DNA of 64,000 nt from DASPHG01 sp963748315 (GTDB lineage: Bacteria; Actinomycetota; Thermoleophilia; Solirubrobacterales; Thermoleophilaceae), in assembly GCA_963748315.1 (NCBI GenBank), contig CAVVIK010000010.1:310001-374000 (forward strand), written 5' to 3'. The notes under the pieces were generated by a model, which searched no databases, was not told the DNA's origin, and saw nothing but the letters and a program-made list of their open reading frames with translations. Within the stretch, counting starts at the first letter, position 1. Each line of letters begins with the position of its first letter. Position numbers and translations under genes: made by a program. This document shows, piece by piece, positions 56,742-64,000 of the stretch.

Positions 56742-57212
56742 ATGTTGAAGAACACGTACGAGGGCCAGGCCTGCTCGATCGCGCGCTCGCTCGAGCTGAT
56801 CGGCGAGCGCTGGACGCTCCTGATCGTCCGCGACGTCTTCCGCGGCCAGCGCCGCTTCGACGAGATCCAGGAGAGCCTCGGGATCGCGCGCAACGTCCTG
56901 GCCAACCGGCTCGACCGGCTCGTCGAGGAGGGCATCTTCGAGAAGCGCCGCTACCAGGAGCACCCGCCGCGGTGCGAGTACTTCCTGACCGAGAAGGGGA
57001 TCGACCTCTGGCCCGTGCTCATCTCGCTGATCAAGTGGGGCGACAAGTACGAGCCGTTCGGCGAGTTCGACGGTCTGCCCCCGGTGGTGATCCGCCACAA
57101 GGAGTGCGAGGGCGAGGTCGACGAGCACTTCACCTGCACCGAGTGCGGCGAGCGCGTGTGGGCGCGCGACTGCTACAACGAGCGGCGGGTGCCGATGCGT
57201 GCGGCCGCGTAG
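56742..57212 (+). CDS. HxlR-family transcriptional regulator
   Basis: A 156-aa winged-helix regulator. CSIARSLELIGERWTLLIVRDVFRGQRRFDEIQ is the HxlR signature, including the N-terminal cysteine, followed by NRLDRLVEEGIFEKRRYQEHPPR (wing). The C-terminus adds a CxxC pair (FTCTECGERVWARDC), a possible zinc or redox element beyond the usual domain. Divergent from a thioesterase and upstream of two MaoC genes. Confidence 0.88.
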   Translation: MLKNTYEGQACSIARSLELIGERWTLLIVRDVFRGQRRFDEIQESLGIARNVLANRLDRLVEEGIFEKRRYQEHPPRCEYFLTEKGIDLWPVLISLIKWGDKYEPFGEFDGLPPVVIRHKECEGEVDEHFTCTECGERVWARDCYNERRVPMRAAA

Positions 57213-57228
57213 ATACGCTCGCCGCGCC

Positions 57229-57666
57229 ATGGGTCTCGACACCGCTCTCGTAGGCAAGACCTACGACCCCGTCACGTTCGAGGTGGACGCCGACCGGATC
57301 CGCCAGTACGCGGACGCCGTCCACGAGGACAGCCCCGTCCACCACGACTCCGAGGCTGCGCGCGAGGCCGGCTTCCGCGACGTCGTCGCGCCGCCGATGT
57401 TCGCCGTCGTCTATTCGGCGCCCGCGATGGGCCCGCCGATCTTCGAGGCGATCGGCGAAGCGCTGCCGCGCATGGTCCACGGCGGGCAGGAGTTCGTATG
57501 GGGCGAGCCGGTCTGCGCCGGCGACACGATCACGACCGAGGCGTCGGTCAAGGAGATCTACGAGAAGGACGGCAAGGGCTTCTACGTCTTCGAGTCCGTG
57601 TCGAAGAACCAGGACGGCGACGAGGTCGTGCGCGCCGCCTGGACCAACATCGTGCGAGGAGTCTGA
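57229..57666 (+). CDS. MaoC/FAS1-type dehydratase N-domain protein (HadA-like)
   Basis: A 145-aa hotdog protein, GLDTALVGKTYDPVTFEVDA start, QEFVWGEPVCAGDTITTEASV in the middle. It resembles the HadA/HadC subunit of mycobacterial (3R)-hydroxyacyl-ACP dehydratase, which lacks the catalytic Asp-His and pairs with HadB. The next gene supplies the catalytic half one base after its stop. Confidence 0.82.
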   Translation: MGLDTALVGKTYDPVTFEVDADRIRQYADAVHEDSPVHHDSEAAREAGFRDVVAPPMFAVVYSAPAMGPPIFEAIGEALPRMVHGGQEFVWGEPVCAGDTITTEASVKEIYEKDGKGFYVFESVSKNQDGDEVVRAAWTNIVRGV

Positions 57667-57667
57667 G

Positions 57668-58051
57668 ATGAAGCAAGGCGATGCGATCCCCGAGCTGAAG
57701 GTCACGCCCGACGCCGGCCTGACGAAGCGCTACGCCGCCGCGTCCGGCGACCCGAACCCGATCCACACGGACGAGGAGTTCGCCCGCAACGTCGGGCTGC
57801 CCGGCTGCATCCTCCACGGCCTCTACTCGATGGCGCAGGTCGCCCGCGCGAACACCGCCGCGGCCGGCGGCGATCCGCGCAAGCTCAAGCGCCTCTCGGT
57901 GCAGTTCCGCGGCATGGGGTTCCCCGAGCAGGAGATCACGGTCAGCGGGACCGTGAAGGAGGAGCGCGACGGCCACGTCGTCGTCGACACGGTCGCCGAG
58001 CAAAGCGGCAACCAGATCATCAAGAACGCCGAAGCTGAGCTCGAAGTCTGA
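57668..58051 (+). CDS. MaoC-type dehydratase (HadB-like catalytic subunit)
   Basis: A 127-aa hotdog enzyme with the hydratase-2 motif AAASGDPNPIHTDEEFARNVGLPGCILHG, containing the catalytic Asp and His. With the preceding gene it should form a heterodimeric (R)-specific 3-hydroxyacyl dehydratase acting in fatty acid synthesis or a related chain-extension pathway. Confidence 0.87.
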   Translation: MKQGDAIPELKVTPDAGLTKRYAAASGDPNPIHTDEEFARNVGLPGCILHGLYSMAQVARANTAAAGGDPRKLKRLSVQFRGMGFPEQEITVSGTVKEERDGHVVVDTVAEQSGNQIIKNAEAELEV

Positions 58052-58072
58052 GCAGTCGCCACAATTAGTCGC

Positions 58073-59098
58073 GTGGAGCTGACCACGCGACAGCAGATCA
58101 TCCTGCGGGCCGTCGTCGAGGGCCACGTCCAGGGCGGCCAGCCGGTGGGATCGAAGGTCCTGTCGGAGGAGGCCGACATGCCGTGGAAGCCCTCGACGAT
58201 TCGGGCCGAGCTGGCGCGGCTCGAGGAGCTCGGCCTGCTCCAGCACCCGCACACCTCCGCGGGGCGCGTACCGACGGACCAGGGCTACCGCCACTACGTC
58301 GACGAGCTGCTCGAGGACAGCAGCCTGCCCGTGCCGCGGCGCGGCGTCCATCTGGGCGACATGCGCCGCGAGGTCGACGAGGCGATGCGCGCCACCACCG
58401 AGCAGCTCTCACAGATGACCGACATGCTCGCGGTGGTGTCGGCGCCGCCGATCGACACGACCACGATCCGGCACGTGGAGGTGCTCCTGCTCCAGCCGCA
58501 GGTCGCGATGGTCGTCGTCATCACTTCGACGGGCGGCGTGACGAAGCGCGTCGTCTCGTACGACGCGCCGGTCGACCCGGGCCTCGTGGACTGGGCGGGC
58601 AGCTACCTGAACGAGACGCTTGCGGGGATGAAGATCGGCGCGCGCATGGTCAACGCGCGCCTGAACGACGGGTCGCTCGGCTCGGCGGAGCGCACGTTCC
58701 TCGCGACGCTCGCGCCGGCGTTCACGGAGCTCGAGGAGACCGCCGAGACGTCGCTCTACTTCGGCGGCGCCGCGCGCCTGCTGCAGGAGGAGCGCTTTCA
58801 GGAGCTGTCGCAGATCAACGAGCTGATGCAGCTGCTCGAACGCCGCAAGGCGATGCTCGCGCTCATCCAGCACGCCCTCGATGCGCCGAGCATGTGGCTC
58901 TCGATCGGCGCCGAGAACGAGGTGCCGGAGCTGCGCGCGGTCAGCGTCGTCGCATCCGGGTACGGCCTCGCGAACCGCCGGCTTGGCGCGGTGAGCGTCA
59001 TGGGGCCGGTGCGGATGGACTACGTGCAGGCCATCACGTCGGTGCGCCAGGCGGCGGCTGAGCTCTCACGCTTCGTCGAGGACATCTACGAGGAATGA
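58073..59098 (+). CDS. hrcA: Heat-inducible transcription repressor HrcA
   Basis: Represses chaperone operons by binding CIRCE elements. The 341-aa protein has the N-terminal winged helix (LTTRQQIILRAVVEGHVQGGQPVGS, WKPSTIRAELARLEELGLL, HTSAGRVPTDQGYRHYVDEL), the central GAF-like domain and C-terminal IGAENEVPELRAVSVVASGYG. GTG start. No CIRCE repeat was found in front of it. ATGA overlap with dnaJ. Confidence 0.95.
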   Translation: MELTTRQQIILRAVVEGHVQGGQPVGSKVLSEEADMPWKPSTIRAELARLEELGLLQHPHTSAGRVPTDQGYRHYVDELLEDSSLPVPRRGVHLGDMRREVDEAMRATTEQLSQMTDMLAVVSAPPIDTTTIRHVEVLLLQPQVAMVVVITSTGGVTKRVVSYDAPVDPGLVDWAGSYLNETLAGMKIGARMVNARLNDGSLGSAERTFLATLAPAFTELEETAETSLYFGGAARLLQEERFQELSQINELMQLLERRKAMLALIQHALDAPSMWLSIGAENEVPELRAVSVVASGYGLANRRLGAVSVMGPVRMDYVQAITSVRQAAAELSRFVEDIYEE

Positions 59099-60219
59099 AG
59101 CGCGACCCGTACGAGGTGCTCGGCGTCTCGCGCCAGGCCTCGGACCAAGAGATCAAGAAGACGTTCCGCAAGCTTGCCCGCGAGCTCCACCCGGACGTCA
59201 ACTCCCACGATCCGGAGGCCGAGGAGAAGTTCAAGGCCGCCGCCGAGGCGTACGAGATCCTCTCCGACCCCGAGCGGCGCTCCGTCTACGACCGTTACGG
59301 CCACGAGGGTCTGAGCTCGAGCGGATTCCACTCGACGTTCCAGGGCTTCGGATCGTTCGGCGACATCTTCGACGCGTTCTTCGGCGGCGGCGACCCGTTC
59401 GGCTCCGGCCGCGGCCGCCAGGGCGCTGTGCAGGGGGGCGACGTCGCAGTCCAGGCGGAGGTGAGCCTGCACGACGCCGCGCGCGGCACGACCGTCCAGG
59501 TCGAGTACGAGCGAGTGGGCATGTGCGAGCACTGCAAGGGCAACGGCGCCGAGCCCGGGACGCCGATCGACACATGCGGACGCTGCGACGGGACCGGAGA
59601 GCTGCGAACGGTCGCGCGCACCGCGTTCGGCCAGATCGTGCGCAGCCAGGTATGCGATGTCTGCATGGGCGACGGCAAGACCGCCCAGGTGCCGTGCGAG
59701 GAATGCGGCGGCCGTGGTCGCAAGGCCGTACGGACGCAGCTCGAGGTGACCGTCCCCGCGGGGATCGCCGACGACCAGCGCATCCGCCTCACGGGGCACG
59801 GGCACGCGGGCGAGCGGGGCGGCCCGGCCGGCGACCTGTACGTGCTCGTGCGCGTGCGGCCGGATGAGCGCTTCGTGCGCGAGGGCAACGACCTCATCAC
59901 GGTCGTCGATGTCTCGGCGCCGGATGCGGCGCTCGGTACCACCGTCAAGGTCGCGACCCTCGACGGCGAGGAGGAGGTGGAGGTCGCGCCGGGCACGCAG
60001 CCGGGCGAGCTCATCACGCTGAAGGGCCGCGGCATGCCGGCGCTTCAGCGCGGCCGCACGGGCGACCAGATCGTCGTCGTCAACGTGGTGGTCCCCCGCA
60101 ACCTCTCCGCCGAGCAGCGCGACATGCTCGAGCGGCTGTCCGCGACGCTCGACGCGCGCAACCTCGAGGCGGCCAACGCCGAAGGGCTGTTCGCGAAGGT
60201 CAAGCGGGCGTTCCGCTGA
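59095..60219 (+). CDS. dnaJ: Chaperone protein DnaJ
   Basis: DnaK co-chaperone of 374 aa. J domain with HPD at 32-34, a G/F-rich linker (FGSFGDIFDAFFGGGDPFG), four zinc repeats (CEHCKGNG, CGRCDGTG, CDVCMGDG, CEECGGRG) and the C-terminal substrate domains. Complete type I DnaJ. The stop is overlapped by the CTG start of prmA. Confidence 0.97.
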   Translation: MKRDPYEVLGVSRQASDQEIKKTFRKLARELHPDVNSHDPEAEEKFKAAAEAYEILSDPERRSVYDRYGHEGLSSSGFHSTFQGFGSFGDIFDAFFGGGDPFGSGRGRQGAVQGGDVAVQAEVSLHDAARGTTVQVEYERVGMCEHCKGNGAEPGTPIDTCGRCDGTGELRTVARTAFGQIVRSQVCDVCMGDGKTAQVPCEECGGRGRKAVRTQLEVTVPAGIADDQRIRLTGHGHAGERGGPAGDLYVLVRVRPDERFVREGNDLITVVDVSAPDAALGTTVKVATLDGEEEVEVAPGTQPGELITLKGRGMPALQRGRTGDQIVVVNVVVPRNLSAEQRDMLERLSATLDARNLEAANAEGLFAKVKRAFR

Positions 60220-61013
60220 TCAGGCTCGCCGTACGCGCGGCGGCCGACGACGCGGAGGCCGTCCTCGCGGCCCTGCTCGAGCTCGCGCCGTCGGGCTTGG
60301 AGCAGGTGGACGGGGAGAACTGGGTCGAGTACGCGCTCTACGGGGCGCCGGGCGAGCTGCCTTCGCTGCCCGAGGGCGAGGCCGACATCGGCGGTGCGCG
60401 CGTTCGCGTGCGCGGAGAGGAGGTGCCGGACGACTGGGCCGAGCGGTGGAAGCGCTTCCACGTGCCCGTGCTCGTCGGCGGTCGGCTCTACGTGCGCCCG
60501 CCGTGGGAGCAGCCGGCGGTCCGGCCCGGCGTCGCCGAGATCGTGATCGACCCGGGGCGCGCGTTCGGCACCGGAGCGCACCCCACGACCCGCCTGTGTC
60601 TCGAGTTGATGCTCGAGCTCGACGCGCAGGGGTCGTTCTCCGACCTCGGCTGTGGCTCGGGTGTGCTGGCGATCGCCGCCGCGAAACTCGGCTTCGACCC
60701 GGTCGCGGCCTTCGACTCCGACGCGGCCGCAATCGAGGCGACGCGCCTGAACGCGCGCGACAACGCAGTCACGCTCGACCGCGTCGAGCGATGGGACCTG
60801 CGCCGCGACCCGCCGCCCGCCGCCCGCACGGTCACGGCCAACCTCATGCGCCCGCTGCTGCTCCAGCTCGCCCCGCGGCTCGAGACGCCTGACGCCCTGA
60901 TCGTGTCCGGGCTGCTCGACGACGAGGCGGATGAGGTGGCGGCGGCGTTCGCGCCGCTGCGGGACCACCGCCGCATGAGCGACAAGGGCTGGACGGCGCT
61001 ACTGCTTCGCTAG
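60216..61013 (+). CDS. prmA: Ribosomal protein L11 methyltransferase-like, CTG start
   Basis: SAM-dependent methyltransferase of 265 aa. The N-terminal domain IRLAVRAAADDAEAVLAALLELAPSG is family-typical and begins directly after a CTG at 60216 that overlaps the dnaJ stop as CTGA, analogous to ATGA. The first canonical start (TTG 60297) would delete it. The SAM motifs are DPGRAFGTGAHPTTRLCLELM and FSDLGCGSGVLAIAAAKLGF, and TVTANLMRPLLLQLAPRL is the NxM(P)xxL-like block. Follows dnaJ as in many bacteria. Confidence 0.88.
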   Translation: MIRLAVRAAADDAEAVLAALLELAPSGLEQVDGENWVEYALYGAPGELPSLPEGEADIGGARVRVRGEEVPDDWAERWKRFHVPVLVGGRLYVRPPWEQPAVRPGVAEIVIDPGRAFGTGAHPTTRLCLELMLELDAQGSFSDLGCGSGVLAIAAAKLGFDPVAAFDSDAAAIEATRLNARDNAVTLDRVERWDLRRDPPPAARTVTANLMRPLLLQLAPRLETPDALIVSGLLDDEADEVAAAFAPLRDHRRMSDKGWTALLLR

Positions 61014-61676
61014 TTCAGCGAGGCCCCAGAGGTCCTTCCACTCGTGGTCCGGGACCGTGTCCGGGTCGGGCAAAGGCTCCTGGTGGCGGTTGACCCAGGC
61101 GGTCCGGAGGCCGACGAGCTTCGCCGGGCCGATGTCGTACTTGAACCCGAACGCGACGTGCAGCACGTCCTGTGGGTCCTCGCCGAGCTCGGCCAACAGG
61201 CGCTCGAAGTTCGCGACCGCCGGCTTGTACGAGCCGACGTCCTCGGCGACGATCACCTTGTCGAACTCGACACCGATCTGCTTGACGCTGTGGCTGATGA
61301 TGTCCCGGTCGGTGTTCGACAGGATCACGAGCCGAACGCCCGCCTCGCGTGCCGCGGTGAGGGCGGGACGCGTGTCCGGGAAGGGCTGCCACGCGCGCAT
61401 CGAGCCGACGATCGCGGGGCCGTACATGTCCGCGTCCTCGATTCCGGCCTCGTGACACCACGCGACCGTCGCCTCGGCGAGGATCTCCTTGTACGGCTTG
61501 TACGGGCCGCGCACGAGCTCGAACTGGATCTCCTCCCACCGCGTGCGCAGCTCGCGGCCGGGAGGCGGGTCCTCGACTCCCTCGCGCAGCATGAGCGCGT
61601 ACAGGAACGCGCCGATGCCGCCCTCCCAGTCGACAAGCGTGCCGTAGCAGTCGAATGTCGCCACCTTGGGTCGCAT
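60999..61676 (-). CDS. HAD-superfamily hydrolase, 2-haloacid dehalogenase-like
   Basis: A 225-aa HAD enzyme. Motif I is TFDCYGTLVDWEGG with nucleophile D9, motif II is VILSNTDRD, motif III K is in GSYKPAVANFERLL, and motif IV VAFGFKYDIGPAKLVGL replaces the usual acidic pair. The cap resembles the type II haloacid dehalogenases, but phosphatase activity is equally possible. Overlaps prmA at the 3' end by 15 nt. Confidence 0.85.
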   Translation of the reverse strand: MRPKVATFDCYGTLVDWEGGIGAFLYALMLREGVEDPPPGRELRTRWEEIQFELVRGPYKPYKEILAEATVAWCHEAGIEDADMYGPAIVGSMRAWQPFPDTRPALTAAREAGVRLVILSNTDRDIISHSVKQIGVEFDKVIVAEDVGSYKPAVANFERLLAELGEDPQDVLHVAFGFKYDIGPAKLVGLRTAWVNRHQEPLPDPDTVPDHEWKDLWGLAELAKQ

Positions 61677-61684
61677 GACGGCCG

Positions 61685-61694
61685 AGCCTACACT
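61685..61694. promoter_or_regulatory. Overlapping divergent -10 elements for HAD gene and yqeY
   Basis: AGCCTACACT contains TAGGCT on the reverse strand (8 nt before ATG 61676) and TACACT on the forward strand (7 nt before ATG 61702); the hexamers share the central TA, exactly as at 32367-32376. Confidence 0.5.
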
Positions 61695-61701
61695 TGACCT
61701 G

Positions 61702-62133
61702 ATGTCAGTCCTGGAGAAGGTCCGCGAGGACACGACCGCGGCGATGAAGGCCGGCGAGAAGGAACGCGTCGGCGCGCTGCGCATGATCGTGAACGAATTG
61801 CAGAAGGCCGAGAAGGAGGGAGGCGGCGACGAGCTGGCCGTCCTCCAGCGCGAGCGCAAGCGGAGGCTCGAGTCCGCAGAGGCGTATCGCGAGGCGGGCC
61901 GCACCGACCTCGCCGAGAGCGAGGAGCGCGAGGCCGAGTTGATCTCGGGCTACCTGCCCGAGCAGCTCTCGGACGAGGAGCTCCGCGCGATCGTCGGCGA
62001 CGTGATCGCCGAGACAGGCGCGTCGTCACCCAAGGAGATGGGCCAGGTGATGAGCCAGGTGATGCCGAAGGTGGAGGGCCGCGCCGACGGCAAGCGCGTG
62101 TCCGGCGTCGTAAAGGAACTGCTTACCCCCTAG
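61702..62133 (+). CDS. yqeY: GatB/YqeY domain protein
   Basis: A 143-aa helical protein related to the tRNA-binding tail of GatB: MIVNELQKAEKE, the charged coiled coil EELAVLQRERKRRLESAEAY-type segment, YLPEQLSDEELRAIV and MGQVMSQVMPKVEGRADG. Possibly tRNA-related; precise role unknown. The stop overlaps the phoH start (TAGTG). Confidence 0.9.
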   Translation: MSVLEKVREDTTAAMKAGEKERVGALRMIVNELQKAEKEGGGDELAVLQRERKRRLESAEAYREAGRTDLAESEEREAELISGYLPEQLSDEELRAIVGDVIAETGASSPKEMGQVMSQVMPKVEGRADGKRVSGVVKELLTP

Positions 62134-63080
62134 TGGCGCGCACGCAGATCGAGCTCTCGAACGAGGTCGCAGCCGAGCTCGCGGGCCCGGGCGACGCGAT
62201 CATGAAGACGCTCGAGGTGGCGCTCGAAGCGGATGTGTTCCTGCGCGGCAACGTGCTGACCTTGGACGGCGCCGAGCAGGAGGTCGAGATGGGGCGGACG
62301 GTCGTCTCGGAGATCACCGATCTGGTTCGCCAGGGGCACGACATCGCGCCCGGCACGATCGAGGCGATCACGGGCGCGCTCGAGCAGCACGAGAGCCCGA
62401 GCCGGATCCTCGAGGACGTCGTCTGGCGCCACCGCAACCTGAAGGTCGCGCCGAAGACCGTCAACCAGAAGCGCTACGTCGACGCGATCCGCGAGAACAC
62501 CGTGACCGTCGGGATCGGGCCGGCGGGGACGGGCAAGTCATTCCTCGCCGTCGCGATGGCGGTCGCCGCGCTGTCGCGGCGCGAGGTCAATCGCATCGTC
62601 CTCACCCGCCCCGCGGTCGAGGCGGGCGAGCGGCTCGGCTTCCTGCCGGGTGACCTGATGGCCAAGGTCGACCCGTACCTGCGTCCGCTGTTCGACGCGC
62701 TCTACGACATGCTCGAGCCCGAGAAGGTGAACCAGCACCTCGAGCGCGGCGTGATCGAGATCGCTCCGCTCGCGTACATGCGCGGCCGGACGCTGAACGA
62801 CTCGTTCATCATCCTCGACGAGGCGCAGAACACGAGCCCCGAGCAGATGAAGATGTTCCTCACGCGGCTCGGTTTCAACTCGAAGATGGTCGTCACCGGC
62901 GACGTCACCCAGATCGACCTCCCCACCGAGCAGCGCTCGGGGCTGAAGGTGATCGGCGACATCCTCGAGGGGATCGAGGACATTGCCTTCATCCGCTTCG
63001 GCGGGGAGGACGTCGTCCGGCACAAGCTGGTGCAGCGGATCGTCGCCGCGTACGACGCGTATCAGCAGCGCAAGCGCTGA
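62133..63080 (+). CDS. phoH: PhoH-family ATPase
   Basis: A 315-aa PhoH/YbeZ-type P-loop protein linked to RNA metabolism. An N-terminal KH-like part is followed by Walker A GPAGTGKS (129-136), Walker B FIILDEAQN, and VTGDVTQIDLPTEQRSGL. GTG start. In most bacteria ybeY follows; here a two-component system follows instead. Confidence 0.93.
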   Translation: MARTQIELSNEVAAELAGPGDAIMKTLEVALEADVFLRGNVLTLDGAEQEVEMGRTVVSEITDLVRQGHDIAPGTIEAITGALEQHESPSRILEDVVWRHRNLKVAPKTVNQKRYVDAIRENTVTVGIGPAGTGKSFLAVAMAVAALSRREVNRIVLTRPAVEAGERLGFLPGDLMAKVDPYLRPLFDALYDMLEPEKVNQHLERGVIEIAPLAYMRGRTLNDSFIILDEAQNTSPEQMKMFLTRLGFNSKMVVTGDVTQIDLPTEQRSGLKVIGDILEGIEDIAFIRFGGEDVVRHKLVQRIVAAYDAYQQRKR

Positions 63081-63096
63081 GTTTCATCGTCTTCTC

Positions 63097-63113
63097 ATCA
63101 TCCGGAGGATGAT
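63097..63113. promoter_or_regulatory. Inverted repeat enclosing the Shine-Dalgarno of the response regulator
   Basis: ATCATCC (63097-63103), GGA, GGATGAT (63107-63113). The GGAGG ribosome-binding sequence (63104-63108) lies inside the stem-loop, 11 nt before the ATG. It could be an operator for the regulator or mask ribosome binding. Confidence 0.45.
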
Positions 63114-63119
63114 TGGGGC

Positions 63120-63788
63120 ATGCGCGTTCTCGTAGTAGAGGACGAGCCCAAGATGGCGGGCCTCGTCAAGCGCGGGCTCGAGGAGGAGGGCATTGCCGTG
63201 GACGTCGCCGGCCGCGGCGAGGACGCCGTCTGGATGGCGGGCTCCACCGAGTACGACGTCGTCGTGCTCGACGTGATGCTCCCGGGCTTCGATGGCTTCG
63301 AGGTGTGTCGGCGGCTGCGGGCCGACGAGGTGTGGACGCCCGTGCTGATGCTGACCGCGCGCGACGCCGTCGAGGATCGCGTCACCGGGCTCGACGGGGG
63401 CGCCGACGACTACCTCGTCAAGCCGTTCGCGTTCGACGAGCTGCTCGCGCGGCTGCGGGCGCTCGCTCGGCGGGGCAGCGCCGAGCGCCCGGCCGTGCTC
63501 GAGGCGGGCGACCTCCGCCTCGATCCGGCCACACGGCGCGCGAGCCGCGGCGACGTCGAGATCGCGCTGTCGCAGAAGGAGTACGCGCTGCTCGAGACGC
63601 TGATGCGGCGTCCGGGGGTGGCGCTGTCGCGGCTCCAGCTGCTCGAGCACGCCTGGGATGACACGTACGAAAACCGCTCGAACGTGATCGACGTCTACAT
63701 CCGCTACCTGCGCGAGAAGATCGACCGCCCGTTCGGCACCGACACGATCGAGACGGTGCGCGGCGTGGGCTACCGGCTGCGCGCATGA
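63120..63788 (+). CDS. OmpR/PhoB-family response regulator
   Basis: A 222-aa regulator. Receiver domain with VVEDEPK acidic pocket, phospho-acceptor D51 in VVVLDVMLPG, conserved Thr in MLTARD and Lys in DYLVKPFAFDEL; winged-helix output domain with LSQKEYALLETLMRRPGVALSR and SNVIDVYIRYLREKI. It forms an operon with the sensor kinase, ATGA overlap. Input signal unknown. Confidence 0.95.
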   Translation: MRVLVVEDEPKMAGLVKRGLEEEGIAVDVAGRGEDAVWMAGSTEYDVVVLDVMLPGFDGFEVCRRLRADEVWTPVLMLTARDAVEDRVTGLDGGADDYLVKPFAFDELLARLRALARRGSAERPAVLEAGDLRLDPATRRASRGDVEIALSQKEYALLETLMRRPGVALSRLQLLEHAWDDTYENRSNVIDVYIRYLREKIDRPFGTDTIETVRGVGYRLRA

Positions 63789-64000
63789 GCCGGATCCCGA
63801 TCCGCATCAGGCTGACGCTGGCGTTTGTCCTGGCGCTCGGCGTCGTCCTCGCAGCGCTCGGGTGGGTCGTCTACAGCCGCTTCGAGGACAGCCTGAACGA
63901 CAACACCGATCGCGCGCTCCGCTCGCGAGCGACCGACATTGCCGCGCTGATCGAGCGCTCGGGCCCGCGGATCCCGGGCGTGCAGGACGACCGCTTCATC
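63785..64000 (+). CDS. Sensor histidine kinase, 3' end outside window
   Basis: First 72 codons of a membrane sensor kinase: IPIRIRLTLAFVLALGVVLAA gives the first membrane helix (residues 9-30), followed by the start of an extracytoplasmic region (YSRFEDSLNDNTDRALRSRATDIAALIE). The kinase domains are beyond the window, so the assignment rests on the adjacent response regulator and this N-terminus. Confidence 0.8.
   Translation, partial: MSRIPIRIRLTLAFVLALGVVLAALGWVVYSRFEDSLNDNTDRALRSRATDIAALIERSGPRIPGVQDDRFI

Noticed and set aside
58000..58072. CIRCE operator in front of hrcA
   Set aside because: No TTAGCACTC-N9-GAGTGCTAA-like repeat is present.

Overview
The window is a contiguous piece of a very GC-rich bacterial chromosome (roughly 70 % G+C by eye) packed with housekeeping genes. 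Short intergenic gaps, many ATGA/GTGA/TGATG overlaps, an actinobacterial-style lipoprotein and HxlR/TetR complement, a collagen-like surface protein and the order rplU-rpmA-obg-proB-proA-nadD-rsfS suggest an actinobacterium, most probably of the Thermoleophilia type (inference from gene order and protein style; no database was searched).

Layout. 1-4.5 kb: trigger factor (cut by the window edge), an oxidoreductase, clpP-clpX. 4.5-11.8 kb: a lipoprotein, a metallo-hydrolase, valS-folC, a 38-aa membrane peptide, a zinc-ribbon membrane protein, ndk-maf and a collagen-like exported protein. 11.8-17.5 kb: the complete cell-elongation operon mreB-mreC-mreD-PBP2-rodA, implying a rod shape, followed by an RNase E/G. 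19.3-27.8 kb: a membrane glycosyltransferase, rplU-rpmA, a lipoprotein GH3 protein, obg, proB, proA, nadD, rsfS. 27.7-32.4 kb: an accessory patch with an MFS exporter, small unknown proteins, a Phd-like antitoxin, tRNA-Ala, a decayed PD-(D/E)XK nuclease under a LexA-type box, a coiled-coil protein and an epoxide-hydrolase-type enzyme. 32.4-41.8 kb: leuS, a PAS-GGDEF-EAL protein, an epimerase, a putrescine module (nucleotide-binding domain fused to an Orn/Lys/Arg decarboxylase, then agmatinase), acylphosphatase and comEA. 41.9-45.4 kb: a STAS protein and a TetR-ferredoxin reductase-desaturase unit. 45.4-54 kb: comEC, holA, a secreted phospholipase-C-type enzyme, rpsT, murJ, an SCP2-like/hydrolase fusion and a nitrilase. 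54-64 kb: lepA, a hotdog thioesterase, HxlR regulator, two MaoC dehydratase-type proteins, hrcA-dnaJ-prmA, a HAD enzyme, yqeY, phoH and a two-component system that runs off the end.

Three things stand out beyond the gene list. Many genes carry a TAnnnT -10 element only 6-9 nt before the start codon, as expected for leaderless mRNAs, and at three divergent gene pairs the two opposed -10 hexamers share or nearly share one central TA. Second, nine single-base indels interrupt otherwise intact genes (folC twice, maf, the glycosyltransferase, obg, proA, STAS, comEC, thioesterase), nearly all in short G/C runs, which points to consensus errors more than to gene loss. Third, several genes (prmA, the decarboxylase fusion, nagZ-like) seem to begin at CTG, and leuS at ATC.
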